This document shows, piece by piece, positions 7,911-16,441 of a stretch of DNA of 40,986 nt. The translations under genes and the position numbers were made by a program. Under the pieces are notes generated by a model, which ran no database searches, was not told where the DNA came from, and saw nothing but the letters and a program-made list of their open reading frames with translations. This DNA comes from JBFXAN01 sp050184225 (GTDB lineage: Bacteria > Chloroflexota > Dehalococcoidia > CAUJGQ01): NCBI GenBank assembly GCA_050184225.1, contig JBFXAN010000049.1, forward strand, positions 1 to 40,986. The letters run 5' to 3'. Numbering within the stretch: position 1 is the stretch's first letter; each line of letters opens with the position of its first letter.

Positions 7911-8184
7911 GCGTCTCCGCGGGCGGACGTCAGCCGAACATGATCGACACCGCTTCCGCGAACAGCACGATGGTGCGGCTGCGCAGGGTGCCGCGTCTGC
8001 TCAGGATACCCTATGGTCCGGTCCCGCTCGCGCGGCGATGTCTGGAACTCCACCGCCGTAGCGTCCACCGCGCGCCTCCTCTACGTGCAGGTAGCGTCAT
8101 TGTCGCAGCAGGGTGGCGGCGGGGTGATCGTATCGCCACGGTGATCTTGGTACCGCGGCGGCATCTGGCTGGGCAATCACGCGG

Positions 8185-9000
8185 CTACGATGGGTCGTCC
8201 GACGTTCCCGGCAGGTTCGTCTCGACGTCAGCTTCGTCGCGCAACTGACCGAGGAGGTCGCGAGCGGCGCTGTTCGCCTTTTGCTCTTCGAGGTTTTCCC
8301 GAATCTGCTGCTTCGCATCGGCCTCGGGTTGACCCTCGAACTGCTGGCTGTTGGCCTGGTACTGCGAATCGACTTCCTGATCGGACACTTGCACCTGATC
8401 CGCGACCATCTGTCGGAGGAGCGTGCTGATCTCGAACTGTCGCGTGAGGGTTTCTTCGGTGAATCCCTGTTGCTGCAAGAGTGATCGGAATGCCTGATCA
8501 CTGCCGGCCTGCTGCTTGATCTCATCGATCTGGCTCGTGACCTGCGCGCCATCTGCTGTGATGCTGCGCTTGCGTGCCTCGCTCATGATCAGCCGTTCGA
8601 GAATCAAGTTCTCGAGCACGTCCTCGCCGGCGCTCTGGGCAACGGCCTGATCGTATTCACTGCGGCGGATCTCCTCGCCGTTGACCTTGGCGACGACCGG
8701 ATCGTCGCTGTCGCCGCCGCGGTCTAGCGCCAGCCAGAGGGTCGATGCGCCGAGCGCGATAATCGCAATCGAGGCGAAGGCCACCAGCGCGATGAACGTG
8801 CCACGGCCAAGCGTCACGGTGCTGCGACGCGGCGGTTCGGCCGGATAGTCACCCGGTTCGTCCGATTCCTCGGCGAGCGCTTGTTCCTCAGGTTCAGCGA
8901 TCATCGTCTCGCTCATGGCGCTGCCGTCCGGCTGCCCCGCGGGTTGATCGGGACCGGCGTGGGCAGTGTCATCCCGCCGTGGCTGTTCAGGTTCATTCAT
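8185..9000 (-). CDS. SurA-N-like membrane-anchored chaperone-type protein
   Basis: A 271-residue protein with a cytoplasmic acidic/proline-rich tail (residues 1-68), one transmembrane helix (about 70-95, TFIALVAFASIAIIALGASTLWLAL), then an extracellular helical region beginning DPVVAKVNGEEIRRSEYDQAV. That is the SurA N-terminal pattern found in periplasmic and surface chaperones. The family often continues with a parvulin PPIase domain; here the protein ends about 175 residues after the membrane helix with no such domain. The start at 9000 is chosen over one 14 codons upstream because it opens the Pro/Glu-rich tail cleanly; either is possible. The 274-base gap between it and chrA (7911-8184) holds nothing I can name. 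Confidence 0.8.
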   Translation of the reverse strand: MNEPEQPRRDDTAHAGPDQPAGQPDGSAMSETMIAEPEEQALAEESDEPGDYPAEPPRRSTVTLGRGTFIALVAFASIAIIALGASTLWLALDRGGDSDDPVVAKVNGEEIRRSEYDQAVAQSAGEDVLENLILERLIMSEARKRSITADGAQVTSQIDEIKQQAGSDQAFRSLLQQQGFTEETLTRQFEISTLLRQMVADQVQVSDQEVDSQYQANSQQFEGQPEADAKQQIRENLEEQKANSAARDLLGQLRDEADVETNLPGTSDDPS

Positions 9001-9124
9001 ACGATTCGGTCCATTTCTGATCTCGGCGCGTTCGTTGCGCACCCTTTCAGAGTACCAGTCTCGGAATGGTTTCGTGTGAAAGGAACGCTAAATGATTGGA
9101 CTGTTCCGCGGTGGCAGCGCCACC

Positions 9125-10009
9125 TCAAGCTGCCGGAATACCCGGTATCCCAAGCCGCACCTGGTACAGGGACGTGGTCGCGGTCAGGTACAGCGTGCGC
9201 CAGTCGTCGCCGCCCCAGGCAAGATTCGCGGCCGGCTCGGGCATTCGAATCCGGCCGAGCAATCCGCCCAGCGGACTGATGATCCAGACGCCTCCCGGGC
9301 CGGTGCAGTAGACGTTGCCGTCGCGATCGACCTTCATCCCGTCCGGGCGACCACGCCCGTCGCCGCGCAGGACGGCAAAGACGCGATCGTCCTGCAGGCG
9401 GCCGTCGTCAGTCACGGTGAAAACGCGGATGTGGCCGCGGGCGGTGTCGTCGATATACAACAACTGCTCTGTTGGGCTGAATGCCAGCCCGTTTGGACGC
9501 TCGAAGTCGTCGACGAGGAGCGTCAGGTGACCGTCTCGATCGAGCCGGTAGACGCCGTTGAACGGCAACTCCTTCTCCGCGTCAACCCCGTGCGGCGGCC
9601 GAAGGCCATACGGAGGATCGGTGAAATAAACGGCGCCGTCGCCCCGCACGACGATATCGTTGGGACTGTTCAGGCGCCTCCCCTCAAAGTGGGTCGCGAT
9701 CGGCGTCAGGGCGCCATCTTCCTCCTGGCGTACGACCCGCCGGCCCACGTGCTCGCAGGTGAGTAGCCGGCCTTTGTGGTCGATCGTGTTGCCATTAGGA
9801 AACGGACTCTGCTCCCGGTAGACCGAGACACCATCGCCCGGACGGTACTGATAGAGCACCTGGCCAGGAATGTCGCTGAAGATCAATATGCCGCGCCGTC
9901 GATCCCACACCGGACCTTCAAGAAACTGGAATCCACCCTGCACCAACTCGATGGGCGGGTCCCCCGGCGCGATCTGATCCATGCCCATGTCCAGATACTC
10001 AATCGTCAT
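9125..10009 (-). CDS. SMP-30/gluconolactonase-like hydrolase
   Basis: A 294-residue six-bladed propeller protein of the SMP-30/gluconolactonase/LRE family, which hydrolyses sugar lactones or related esters using a bound divalent metal. Diagnostic stretches are FLEGPVWDRRRGILIFSDIP (first metal-ligand Glu), FPNGNTIDHKGRLLTCEH, RLNSPNDIVVRGDGAVYFTDPPYGL (Asn ligand) and RPDGMKVDRDGNVYCTGPGGVWIISP (Asp ligand). ATG 10009 has GGAAGG upstream. It is transcribed divergently from the SDR gene 124 bases away. The substrate is unknown; sugar-acid lactones are the family's usual range. Confidence 0.9.
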   Translation of the reverse strand: MTIEYLDMGMDQIAPGDPPIELVQGGFQFLEGPVWDRRRGILIFSDIPGQVLYQYRPGDGVSVYREQSPFPNGNTIDHKGRLLTCEHVGRRVVRQEEDGALTPIATHFEGRRLNSPNDIVVRGDGAVYFTDPPYGLRPPHGVDAEKELPFNGVYRLDRDGHLTLLVDDFERPNGLAFSPTEQLLYIDDTARGHIRVFTVTDDGRLQDDRVFAVLRGDGRGRPDGMKVDRDGNVYCTGPGGVWIISPLGGLLGRIRMPEPAANLAWGGDDWRTLYLTATTSLYQVRLGIPGIPAA

Positions 10010-10133
10010 CGACTACCTTCCTCCGAGTGTCACGCTACCATACTGGAGCGGATTCCAAGTTCCTTGTGCCAGGTTCTCCATGAGATCGCTGACCGCGGAA
10101 CCTGGAACCCGACTTCGTGCGGAGCGGTCAACG

Positions 10134-11021
10134 ATGAAGGAGTTCCAAGATCGGGTTGCGGTCGTCACCGGAGCGGGGAGCGGTATCGGGCGGGCGATGG
10201 CAGAAAAATTCGCATCGGAAGGGATGAAGGTCGTCCTCGCCGATGTGCAGGAGGATGCGCTCACCGCCGTCGAGAGCGAGTTGCGCGGTCGTGATGCCCG
10301 CGTGATTGCGGTACAGACGGATGTCTCGAAGGGCAGCCAGGTCGAGGCGCTGGCACAGCACGCGCTTGCTGCCTTCGGCGCGATCGACATCGTCTGCAAC
10401 AATGCCGGGGTTTCCGGTGGCGGCGGCCCGGTGTGGACGGCAACCGAAGCCGACTGGCAATGGGTGTTGGGCGTCAACCTCTGGGGCGTCATCCACGGAA
10501 TCCGGGTCTTTGTCCCGATCATGCTCCAGCAGGGCACCGACGGTCACATCGTCAACACGGCGTCCGTGCTGGGACTGACCTCCGGTCCCGGCGGCGCACC
10601 ATACGGCGTCTCCAAGCATGGCGTGGTCCGGATCACCGAGGGACTCTATTACGACCTCCAGGCGGCCGGATCGAAGCTGCGCACTTCGGTGCTCTGTCCG
10701 GGGCTGATCGCCACCCAGATCGTGCTCTCGGCCCGCAACCGGCCGGATGAATTGCAGAATGACGCGGCAGATGAGGCACGCCGTCAGGCGGACGCCTTCG
10801 CCGAACAGGCGCATCAGTTCTTTACCGAGAACGGCATGCCGCCCGCACAGGTCGCCGAGATGGTCTTTGACGCGATCCGCGAAGAACGGCTCTATGTCCT
10901 GACGCACGAGCCGATCAAAGATGCGTTCCAGCGTCGCGCCGGCTTTATCGTGGAGGCGCAGAACCCTGACATCCCTCCGGTGTCCGGTCTGGCCGCGCTG
11001 CGCCGATTCGGCAACGATTGA
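10134..11021 (+). CDS. SDR family NAD(P)-dependent oxidoreductase
   Basis: A classical short-chain dehydrogenase of 295 residues. It has the nucleotide-binding motif TGAGSGIG near the N-terminus, VLADV with an acidic residue after beta-2 (suggesting NAD preference), NNAG, the catalytic Ser in NTASVLGL and the YGVSK catalytic Tyr/Lys. A C-terminal region of about 60 residues (ELQNDAADEARRQADAFAEQAHQFFTENGM) is longer than in minimal SDRs. ATG 10134 has GGAG nine bases upstream; the open frame reaches 9981 but without a ribosome site. Divergent from the SMP-30 gene. Substrate not predictable. Confidence 0.9.
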   Translation: MKEFQDRVAVVTGAGSGIGRAMAEKFASEGMKVVLADVQEDALTAVESELRGRDARVIAVQTDVSKGSQVEALAQHALAAFGAIDIVCNNAGVSGGGGPVWTATEADWQWVLGVNLWGVIHGIRVFVPIMLQQGTDGHIVNTASVLGLTSGPGGAPYGVSKHGVVRITEGLYYDLQAAGSKLRTSVLCPGLIATQIVLSARNRPDELQNDAADEARRQADAFAEQAHQFFTENGMPPAQVAEMVFDAIREERLYVLTHEPIKDAFQRRAGFIVEAQNPDIPPVSGLAALRRFGND

Positions 11022-11057
11022 ACGGCCACACGCGGGGTAGATGTAGCAACGCTGCTC

Positions 11058-11105
11058 GGGAGCGCAGGCATCCAGCCCGCATGGTTGCTGGATGCCCGCG
11101 CTCCC
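11058..11105. repeat. Short palindromic repeat, copy 1 (GCCCGCGCTCCCAGGAT family)
   Basis: An inverted repeat with arms GGGAGCGCAGGCATCCAGC (from 11058) and the near-complement ending at 11105 forms a stable hairpin between the convergent SDR and LLM genes. Bases 11089-11110 match 37053-37074 at 21 of 22 positions, so this is a dispersed repeat. It may also terminate transcription from both sides. Confidence 0.6.
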
Positions 11106-11121
11106 AGGATGTTTCACTGAG

Positions 11122-12030
11122 CTATTGCTTCAGGGCGGGGATGACTTCCCGTGTGATCCGCTCGAACGTCTCGTAACCCAGTTCCAAACGTGAGGGGTAA
11201 TAGAACAGAAACTCGTCGATGCCCGCGCTCTGATATCGTCCGACGAAGTCTCGAAACGCCTCGGCCGATACCCACGGATCGTCGGGATTGGCGCCGCCGC
11301 CGGCGAGCAGTGACCGACTGAGGCTTGCGGGATCACGCCCGAGATCCGCACAGAACTGATCGAGCTTCTCGTTACGCTGCCTGACGTTCGCCACTGCCTC
11401 CTCGGACGTGGGCCGCGTGGCGTGGCGTCCGAAGCCGCCGGCCGATGTATTGAGGGTGTCGGCAAAGCGGGCCGCGATCCGGAGCATTCGCGTGCCGCCG
11501 GCGCCGATCGTGATCGGCGGGCGGGGCCGTTGGACCGGACCCGGCGTCATGATTGCATCTTGCACACGATAGTACCTGCCGTCGAACGTCACCGGCCCTT
11601 CACCGCGCAGGAGGGCGTCGACCACCTCGACAAATTCGCCGAAACGCTCGACCCGCTCGGCAGGTGGCCACGGTTCACTGCCCGTCATCGTGTTGTCGTT
11701 GACCTGACCACCCGCGCCGAGACCCAGCTCCAGCCGCCCGCCGGAGATATGGTCGACGGTCAGAGCTTCCTTTGCCAGCACCGCCGGATTGCGGAAGCTG
11801 ATCGAGGTGACCAACGCGCCCAACCGGACGCGGTCCGTCCGCGCGGCCAGCGCCGCCAGCATCGTCCAACCCTCAAACCAGCGCCCGGCGGGCATCGTCG
11901 GGTTGACGAAGTGGTCCACGACCCAGACGCTGTCGAATCCGGCCTGCTCGGCGGTCTGCCATCGTTCGACCATGGCCGGCCATGCGACCAACTGCGGCGT
12001 GACGAGACCGAATCGAAGCTGTCTCGGCAT
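11122..12030 (-). CDS. LLM-class flavin/F420-dependent oxidoreductase
   Basis: A 302-residue luciferase-like monooxygenase-fold protein. Typical motifs are RFGLVTPQ (beta-1), AEQAGFDSVWVVDHF, RVRLGALVTSISFRNPAVLAKEALTVDHISGGRLELGLGAG, and PRPPITIGAGGTRMLRIAARFADTLN. Such motif sets are common in F420-using members of Actinobacteria and Thermomicrobia. No cofactor genes are nearby. ATG 12030 has GGGAG upstream; an in-frame start eight codons earlier lacks one. The substrate is unknown. It is convergent to the SDR and follows an LppP/LprE-like gene on the same strand, separated by a strong hairpin. Confidence 0.9.
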   Translation of the reverse strand: MPRQLRFGLVTPQLVAWPAMVERWQTAEQAGFDSVWVVDHFVNPTMPAGRWFEGWTMLAALAARTDRVRLGALVTSISFRNPAVLAKEALTVDHISGGRLELGLGAGGQVNDNTMTGSEPWPPAERVERFGEFVEVVDALLRGEGPVTFDGRYYRVQDAIMTPGPVQRPRPPITIGAGGTRMLRIAARFADTLNTSAGGFGRHATRPTSEEAVANVRQRNEKLDQFCADLGRDPASLSRSLLAGGGANPDDPWVSAEAFRDFVGRYQSAGIDEFLFYYPSRLELGYETFERITREVIPALKQ

Positions 12031-12046
12031 ATCGTTCTCCCGCCCA

Positions 12047-12089
12047 GGCCGCATCGGTGATGGATCTTGAGATCGTCACCGATGCGGCC
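12047..12089. terminator. 14-bp perfect hairpin between the LppP/LprE-like and LLM genes
   Basis: Arms GGCCGCATCGGTGA (12047-12060) and its exact complement (12076-12089) enclose a 15-base loop that contains a second GATC...GATC pairing. It begins 20 bases past the stop of the minus-strand gene at 12109. No T-run follows, so it may be a Rho-assisted stop or an mRNA-stabilising structure rather than a simple intrinsic terminator. Confidence 0.45.
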
Positions 12090-12108
12090 GATTGCCTTCA
12101 ACCGTTGC

Positions 12109-12738
12109 TCATTGCCCGGTTGGGCTGGTTGAGACATCCTTCGGCACGAGCACCCAGCCGCCTTCAACAAATTCGATCGAATAGTTCACCGAGGAAACGC
12201 GCGACGGACAGCAGAGCGCATCCTGCTCCGTGTACCGTGAGAAGTCCGCGCTCAGACTGGGAACCCTGGACGCGGTGAAGCTCGGCATGAGAAATACGCG
12301 CTGCTCGGCGCCATCACTCCGGGACACCATCGTCTCCGGTGAGATCGTGCCGATGAATGCCTCGTGATAGAAGACGAAGACCTGATAGCCGACCGGGCGA
12401 CACATCCCATCGAAGTCCGTCGTCGCCGTCACAACCATCGCGCCGAATCCACCCTGGAAGGTGCCGACGAGCTTCCAACCGGCCGCGACAACGGCGCGGT
12501 CCTCGTCGGTTTCCGCCGGCCGGACCGTGGTCAGACATTGGGGATTGCTCGGTTCGGCCACCTGCACGGGCGCGTGCGGCACCGGCTGATTCGGCCGATT
12601 CCAGTTTTGCAGTGGCGCATCCAGCCACGCGCCGTTTGCACGCGCGGACGGCGCCTCGGCCAGCGCGAAACCCAACGCTGCCACACCGACGAGCAGCGCT
12701 CCCGCCCGAGACATCCATCGACTACCTAGCAATGCCAT
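12109..12738 (-). CDS. Secreted LppP/LprE-like protein
   Basis: A 209-residue exported protein. A signal peptide (MALLGSRWMSRAGALLVGVAALGFALAEAPSARAN) ends in an Ala-x-Ala site near residue 34. The body has the pattern VVAAGWKLVG...MVVTATTDFDGMCRPVGYQVFVFYHEAFIGTISPETMVSRSDGA, resembling the LppP/LprE fold known from mycobacterial lipoproteins. There is no lipobox cysteine here, so it would be secreted rather than lipidated. Cysteines in QCLTT, GMCRP and ALCCPS may form disulphides. ATG 12738 has GGGAGG eight bases upstream; a start at the later Met (12714) is possible. Function in the family is unknown. Confidence 0.65.
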   Translation of the reverse strand: MALLGSRWMSRAGALLVGVAALGFALAEAPSARANGAWLDAPLQNWNRPNQPVPHAPVQVAEPSNPQCLTTVRPAETDEDRAVVAAGWKLVGTFQGGFGAMVVTATTDFDGMCRPVGYQVFVFYHEAFIGTISPETMVSRSDGAEQRVFLMPSFTASRVPSLSADFSRYTEQDALCCPSRVSSVNYSIEFVEGGWVLVPKDVSTSPTGQ

Positions 12739-12822
12739 CCTCTCTGCCTCCCAGATGTGTTGATTCCAGAGCCCGACGGTCGACACGAATGGGGTGTGGT
12801 AGACGTCGAGACCGATGCCCAC

Positions 12823-13368
12823 CTACGGCGGCTCGGGTTCGCGGTCGTACCGGCTGCGGCTGGAGTCCTCCACATCGGGTGAAACCTGGGGACCACCTGC
12901 CAGGGCGGGAAATTGATGACCGACCAGATACAGGGCAGCGGCGAGTGCGAGCACCACCACCGCGTTCACACTCAGGTCGAGCATCAGATCGCGAAAGCCC
13001 GCGCGATCGAGTCCTTCCCCGACCGTCGTCTGCGCTCCGATGGCCAGGATACGGCGGATGGCCGAGATGATGCCAACGTAGAGAAAGACGCGCACCGAGA
13101 TTGAACCGGTCGCCAGAAAGTCTCGTACCGTTCCCAATACCTCGAGGACGATCAGGACCAGGAGCAGATCGTTGATCAGGACGATCACGGCCAGCAGGAA
13201 GTCGTCTCCCGCATCTTGGAAGAAATTGCCGACGGCGTACACGATGATCAGGAACGCCGCGATCAGGAACAGCGCGCCCACGATCAGATAGAGCAGTCGT
13301 TCGGCCCAACCAACCGCGGGTTGGGCGAACCGGTCAAGCCGATTACCGGGAGGCTGGTCACGCCGCAT
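12823..13368 (-). CDS. PsiE-like membrane protein
   Basis: About 181 residues with four predicted transmembrane helices: LLYLIVGALFLIAAFLIIVY, DFLLAVIVLINDLLLVLIVLEVL, VRVFLYVGIISAIRRILAIG and LMLDLSVNAVVVLALAAALYLVG. The second-to-third helix region (LEVLGTVRDFL...RVFLYVGIISAIRRIL) is the signature of the phosphate-starvation-inducible PsiE family. A charged, Pro-rich tail follows. Its role is unknown; E. coli psiE responds to phosphate and cAMP-CRP, but nothing here shows the same control. The start is ambiguous between ATG 13368 (weak GGATGG site) and GTG 13380. It lies 84 bases upstream of the LppP/LprE-like gene and may be co-transcribed. Confidence 0.8.
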   Translation of the reverse strand: MRRDQPPGNRLDRFAQPAVGWAERLLYLIVGALFLIAAFLIIVYAVGNFFQDAGDDFLLAVIVLINDLLLVLIVLEVLGTVRDFLATGSISVRVFLYVGIISAIRRILAIGAQTTVGEGLDRAGFRDLMLDLSVNAVVVLALAAALYLVGHQFPALAGGPQVSPDVEDSSRSRYDREPEPP

Positions 13369-13603
13369 CGCGCCATCCACGTCGCAATTGAGCGCATCCT
13401 ACCCGCATCGATAGGGGCAACGGAACGCCGCCCTGTCTCTCCCAAGGATTAGAGTCCGGCGGAGTTGTCCATCCTGTGACGCGCACGTACGATGGCGGCG
13501 GTGCATGTCAGCGGAGCCACTGATTCCGCCCGCGATCCGGTAACCGTGGTTCGAACGCCGACACTCCTCAGCTCGCTCATTCGCGCGATGCCCGACAAGG
13601 ATT

Positions 13604-13897
13604 ATGAGCATGGCACAAGTTCTCCTCTTGGGAACCTGGTTGGTCCGTCCCGAGCCGGCGGCCGATGATGTGATTGCCGCCGGAAAGGATATCCGGATCG
13701 GGGGCATGAGCGGCCAGATGCTGCTCACCGGCAGCAAGATCGTCGTCAAGCGCCCGTGGATCGTCGACGAGCGCACGTGGAAGCACGGTATGGCCCGTGC
13801 CGTCCAAGACGGCGAGATTCAAGAGCTGACCGACGAGCAGATGGTGGTCGTCGATGCCAAGCCCGAAGCGGAGCGGGGGCAGGGAAGACGGCGGTAG
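13604..13897 (+). CDS. Hypothetical protein, 97 aa
   Basis: A 97-residue soluble protein with no recognised family. It begins MSMAQVLLLGTWLV and has a central RIGGMSGQMLLTGSKIVVKRPWIVDERTW segment followed by a Glu/Asp-rich helix and a basic tail (ERGQGRRR). An AGGATT sequence precedes the ATG. A longer minus-strand frame overlaps it but also runs into the CoA-transferase gene, so this plus-strand frame is preferred. It ends 33 bases before the CoA-transferase and may share its transcript. The 222-base gap before it (13381-13603) shows nothing definite. Confidence 0.5.
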   Translation: MSMAQVLLLGTWLVRPEPAADDVIAAGKDIRIGGMSGQMLLTGSKIVVKRPWIVDERTWKHGMARAVQDGEIQELTDEQMVVVDAKPEAERGQGRRR

Positions 13898-13930
13898 GCC
13901 CCTGCGACCGTCCGCAACGAGCCTTGCTGA

Positions 13931-15196
13931 ATGCAGATTGTAAGCGCCGAAGAGGCGATCGCCGCATTGCCTCGGTCCGGGCGGGTCTTCGTCGGGCCGG
14001 GCTGTGGTCTGCCCGTTGTGCTCGGTGACGCGATAGGCGCGACCGCCGATCGGTTCCGCGGCCTCCAGGTATACGTCGGTCTGGTCTTCGAGCCGATCGG
14101 GCTGCTCGACGCCGATCCGGCCTGCGTCCGGCTGGTCAGCCTCCATCCCACCGGACCGACCGAACCATTGATCACCCGTGGCGACGCCGACTACCTGCCG
14201 CTGCGCTACTCGCAGATTCCATCGACCTTCAGCCCTGGCGGCGCCCTGCCCGTCGATGCCGCCGTCATACAGGTCGCTCCTCCCGACGCACGCGGGTTTT
14301 GTAGTCTCGGCGTCAGTGTGGGCACGGCGGCGCCGGTATCACATGCGGCGCCGCTGGTGATCGCCGAGATCAATCCCCGCATGCCCCGGACCCACGGATC
14401 GGGAGCACTGCATGTCTCTGAGATCGACCTCGGGGTGGAGGTCGATCACCCGCTCGTACCGCTGAGCGCCGCGCGTGTCACCGAAACCGAGCAGGCGATT
14501 GCTCGTCACGTCGCGGCGCTTGTGCCAGATGGCGCCACGATTCAGATCGGCATTGGTGCGGTGCCGCAGGCGATCCTCGAAGCGTTGAGCGGCCATCGCG
14601 ATCTCGGCGTCCACTCGGGCATGCTCTGCGACGGCATGATCCCGCTGATCGAGTCCGGCGCGATCAACGGTGCACGAAAGTCGCTCGATCCCTATCGACA
14701 CGCCGCCGGAGAGGTACTCGGCACGGAGCGGCTGTTCGAGTTCGTCGACGACAACCCTGGCGTGCTGATGCTGCCGGCGACGAGGTCGCACGGTCTGGAA
14801 TATGTCCGGGGACAGCGCGGGTTTGTGAGCATCAACTCCGCCCTGGAAGTGGACCTCACCGGTCAGGTAAACGCGGAGTGGTTGGGTGGCCGGCAGGTGT
14901 CCGGCCTGGGCGGCAGTTTTGATTTCGTCGAAGGGGCGCTTTATGCTCCCGATGGTTTCTCCGTTCTGGCGATGACGGCGACGGCCGCCCGTGGTACGGC
15001 ATCACGGATCGTCCCGCATTTTGCCGCGGGAACGGCCGTGACCACGCCGCGGCAGTGCGTCGATTATGTTGTCACCGAATTCGGCGTCGCCGACCTTCGC
15101 GCCAAGACGCTCCGCGAACGCGGGGATGCGCTGGCCGCGATCGCTCATCCGCAGTATCGCGCCGCGCTGGTGGCGTCCCTCACCCCTCCCGCCTGA
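13931..15196 (+). CDS. Acetyl-CoA hydrolase/transferase family protein (4-hydroxybutyrate CoA-transferase-like)
   Basis: A 421-residue family I CoA-transferase/hydrolase. Family landmarks are AVIQVAPPDARGFCSLGVSVG, ATIQIGIGAVPQAILEAL, FVSINSALEVDLTGQVNAEW, the glycine loop GLGGSFDFVEGA and the C-terminal YVVTEFGVADLRAKTLRERGDALAAIAHPQYR. Members move CoA between acetyl-, butyryl- or hydroxybutyryl-groups through a glutamyl-CoA intermediate. The segment where that Glu is expected reads GVHSGMLCDG, with Gly at residue 230, so the reaction may be hydrolysis or differ. It is followed 141 bases later by a PhaC-like gene, which suggests hydroxyacyl-CoA or polyester metabolism. The ribosome site is weak. 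Confidence 0.85.
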   Translation: MQIVSAEEAIAALPRSGRVFVGPGCGLPVVLGDAIGATADRFRGLQVYVGLVFEPIGLLDADPACVRLVSLHPTGPTEPLITRGDADYLPLRYSQIPSTFSPGGALPVDAAVIQVAPPDARGFCSLGVSVGTAAPVSHAAPLVIAEINPRMPRTHGSGALHVSEIDLGVEVDHPLVPLSAARVTETEQAIARHVAALVPDGATIQIGIGAVPQAILEALSGHRDLGVHSGMLCDGMIPLIESGAINGARKSLDPYRHAAGEVLGTERLFEFVDDNPGVLMLPATRSHGLEYVRGQRGFVSINSALEVDLTGQVNAEWLGGRQVSGLGGSFDFVEGALYAPDGFSVLAMTATAARGTASRIVPHFAAGTAVTTPRQCVDYVVTEFGVADLRAKTLRERGDALAAIAHPQYRAALVASLTPPA

Positions 15197-15337
15197 GCTC
15201 GCCCCGCGGCATCCAGACAAGTCCGCCGCCGACACGCGGGCAGCGATGCGTACAATACAAGCTCGGGATGGCACGCGGTGCCGTGATTGCTCCTTCACAC
15301 ACGGACTGGTAGCAGGACGGAAAGGCGAGAGGGTGCG

Positions 15338-16441
15338 ATGGTTACGGACGTTCCGCCTGGAATGGAGATCTATCAGCGATGGCAGGACGAGCTTCAGCAG
15401 ATGTTCCTGCGGTCGCAGAAGATGATAGAGCTTGCGGCCGATGGCGACGACGCCGGCGTCGGTCAAACGGCGAAGGACGTCGTTTGGCAACGTGGCCGGA
15501 CGCTGCTCTATCGCTACCGACCGCTCACCGAGCGCGCGGTGGCGACGCCGGTCCTGATGGTGCACTCGCTCATTTCGAAGCCGTACATTCTCGATCTCTA
15601 TCCAGGAGGCAGCTTCGTCGAGTTCTTGCTGCGCCGGGGCTTCGATGTCTATCTGATCGATTGGGGCACGCCAACCGACGCCGACCGGCATCTGCGTCTG
15701 GAGGATTATGTCCAGAAGATGATCCCCACGGTCGTCCGGCGGATTGTCCACGACGCGCCCGATGGCAGAGTTTCGGTCTTCGGCTATTGCATGGGCGGTC
15801 TACTGAGCGTGATCTATGCGGCGCTCCACCCGCGCGCCCCGTTGGCCGCGGTCGCATGTCTGGCGACGCCCGCCGACTTCACGAAGATGGGGCTATTCAC
15901 GGTGTGGACCGACCGCCGGTATTTCGACGTTGACGCGATCGTCGACCGGCTGGGGAATGTACCGGCGGAGTTGATCCACCGCTCGTTTTCGATGCTGAAA
16001 CCGGCTTCCGAGTTCTCACCGGTGCGGTATATCTCGCTCTGGCAGAACATCCTCAATGACCGGTACGTCGAGCAATACCGCGCCTTCAATAAATGGACGA
16101 ACGATCACATCCCATTTCCCGGCGAGTGCTTCCGTCAGGTGGTCAAAGACCTCCAATGGGAGAACAAACTCGTCCGCGGTGACCTGATCGTCGGCGGGAA
16201 GCCGGTCAGGCTGGAATCGATGAAGCGGCCGTTCCTGCATGTAGTCGCCGGTCGGGATCACATCGTGCCGCTGGCGTCGGCCGAGCCGCTCGTGCAACTG
16301 GTCGGCAGCGAGGACAAGGAACAGATCGTGCTCGATGGCGGTCATGTCGGCATCGTCGCCGGACGAGGCGCCGTCAAGAGCCTGTGGCCGCGGGTAGCGG
16401 CCTGGCTGGCCGACCGCTCAACCAAGGAGAACGAGATATGA
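15338..16441 (+). CDS. phaC: Class III PhaC-like poly(3-hydroxyalkanoate) synthase / alpha-beta hydrolase
   Basis: A 367-residue alpha/beta-hydrolase with the PHA-synthase lipase-like box GYCMGG, in which Cys151 replaces the usual Ser. The remaining triad is likely Asp307 (VAGRDHIVP) and His336 (GGHVGIVAG). Other marks are VLMVHSLISKPYILDLYPGGS, FDVYLIDWGTP and EDYV, typical of class I/III synthases; the length of about 360 fits class III. Class III enzymes need PhaE, and none is in the window. ATG 15338 follows GGCGAGAGG. The stop overlaps the next start (ATGA), coupling it to a GNAT. A depolymerase or other hydrolase role is less likely given the cysteine. Confidence 0.82.
   Translation: MVTDVPPGMEIYQRWQDELQQMFLRSQKMIELAADGDDAGVGQTAKDVVWQRGRTLLYRYRPLTERAVATPVLMVHSLISKPYILDLYPGGSFVEFLLRRGFDVYLIDWGTPTDADRHLRLEDYVQKMIPTVVRRIVHDAPDGRVSVFGYCMGGLLSVIYAALHPRAPLAAVACLATPADFTKMGLFTVWTDRRYFDVDAIVDRLGNVPAELIHRSFSMLKPASEFSPVRYISLWQNILNDRYVEQYRAFNKWTNDHIPFPGECFRQVVKDLQWENKLVRGDLIVGGKPVRLESMKRPFLHVVAGRDHIVPLASAEPLVQLVGSEDKEQIVLDGGHVGIVAGRGAVKSLWPRVAAWLADRSTKENEI

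Noticed and set aside
7911..8184. Possible small gene or RNA between chrA and the SurA-N-like gene
   Set aside because: No frame with a ribosome site and no convincing hairpin or motif was found.
10128..11117. A long open frame antisense to the SDR gene
   Set aside because: The plus strand encodes complete SDR motifs. The minus reading is low-complexity and without motifs.
13577..14146. Minus-strand open frame of 189 codons across the 97-aa gene and the CoA-transferase 5' end
   Set aside because: It overlaps the well-supported CoA-transferase and has no recognisable features.
15250..15255. TACAAT as a -10 box for the phaC-like gene
   Set aside because: No matching -35 element lies at a suitable distance, and such hexamers arise by chance.
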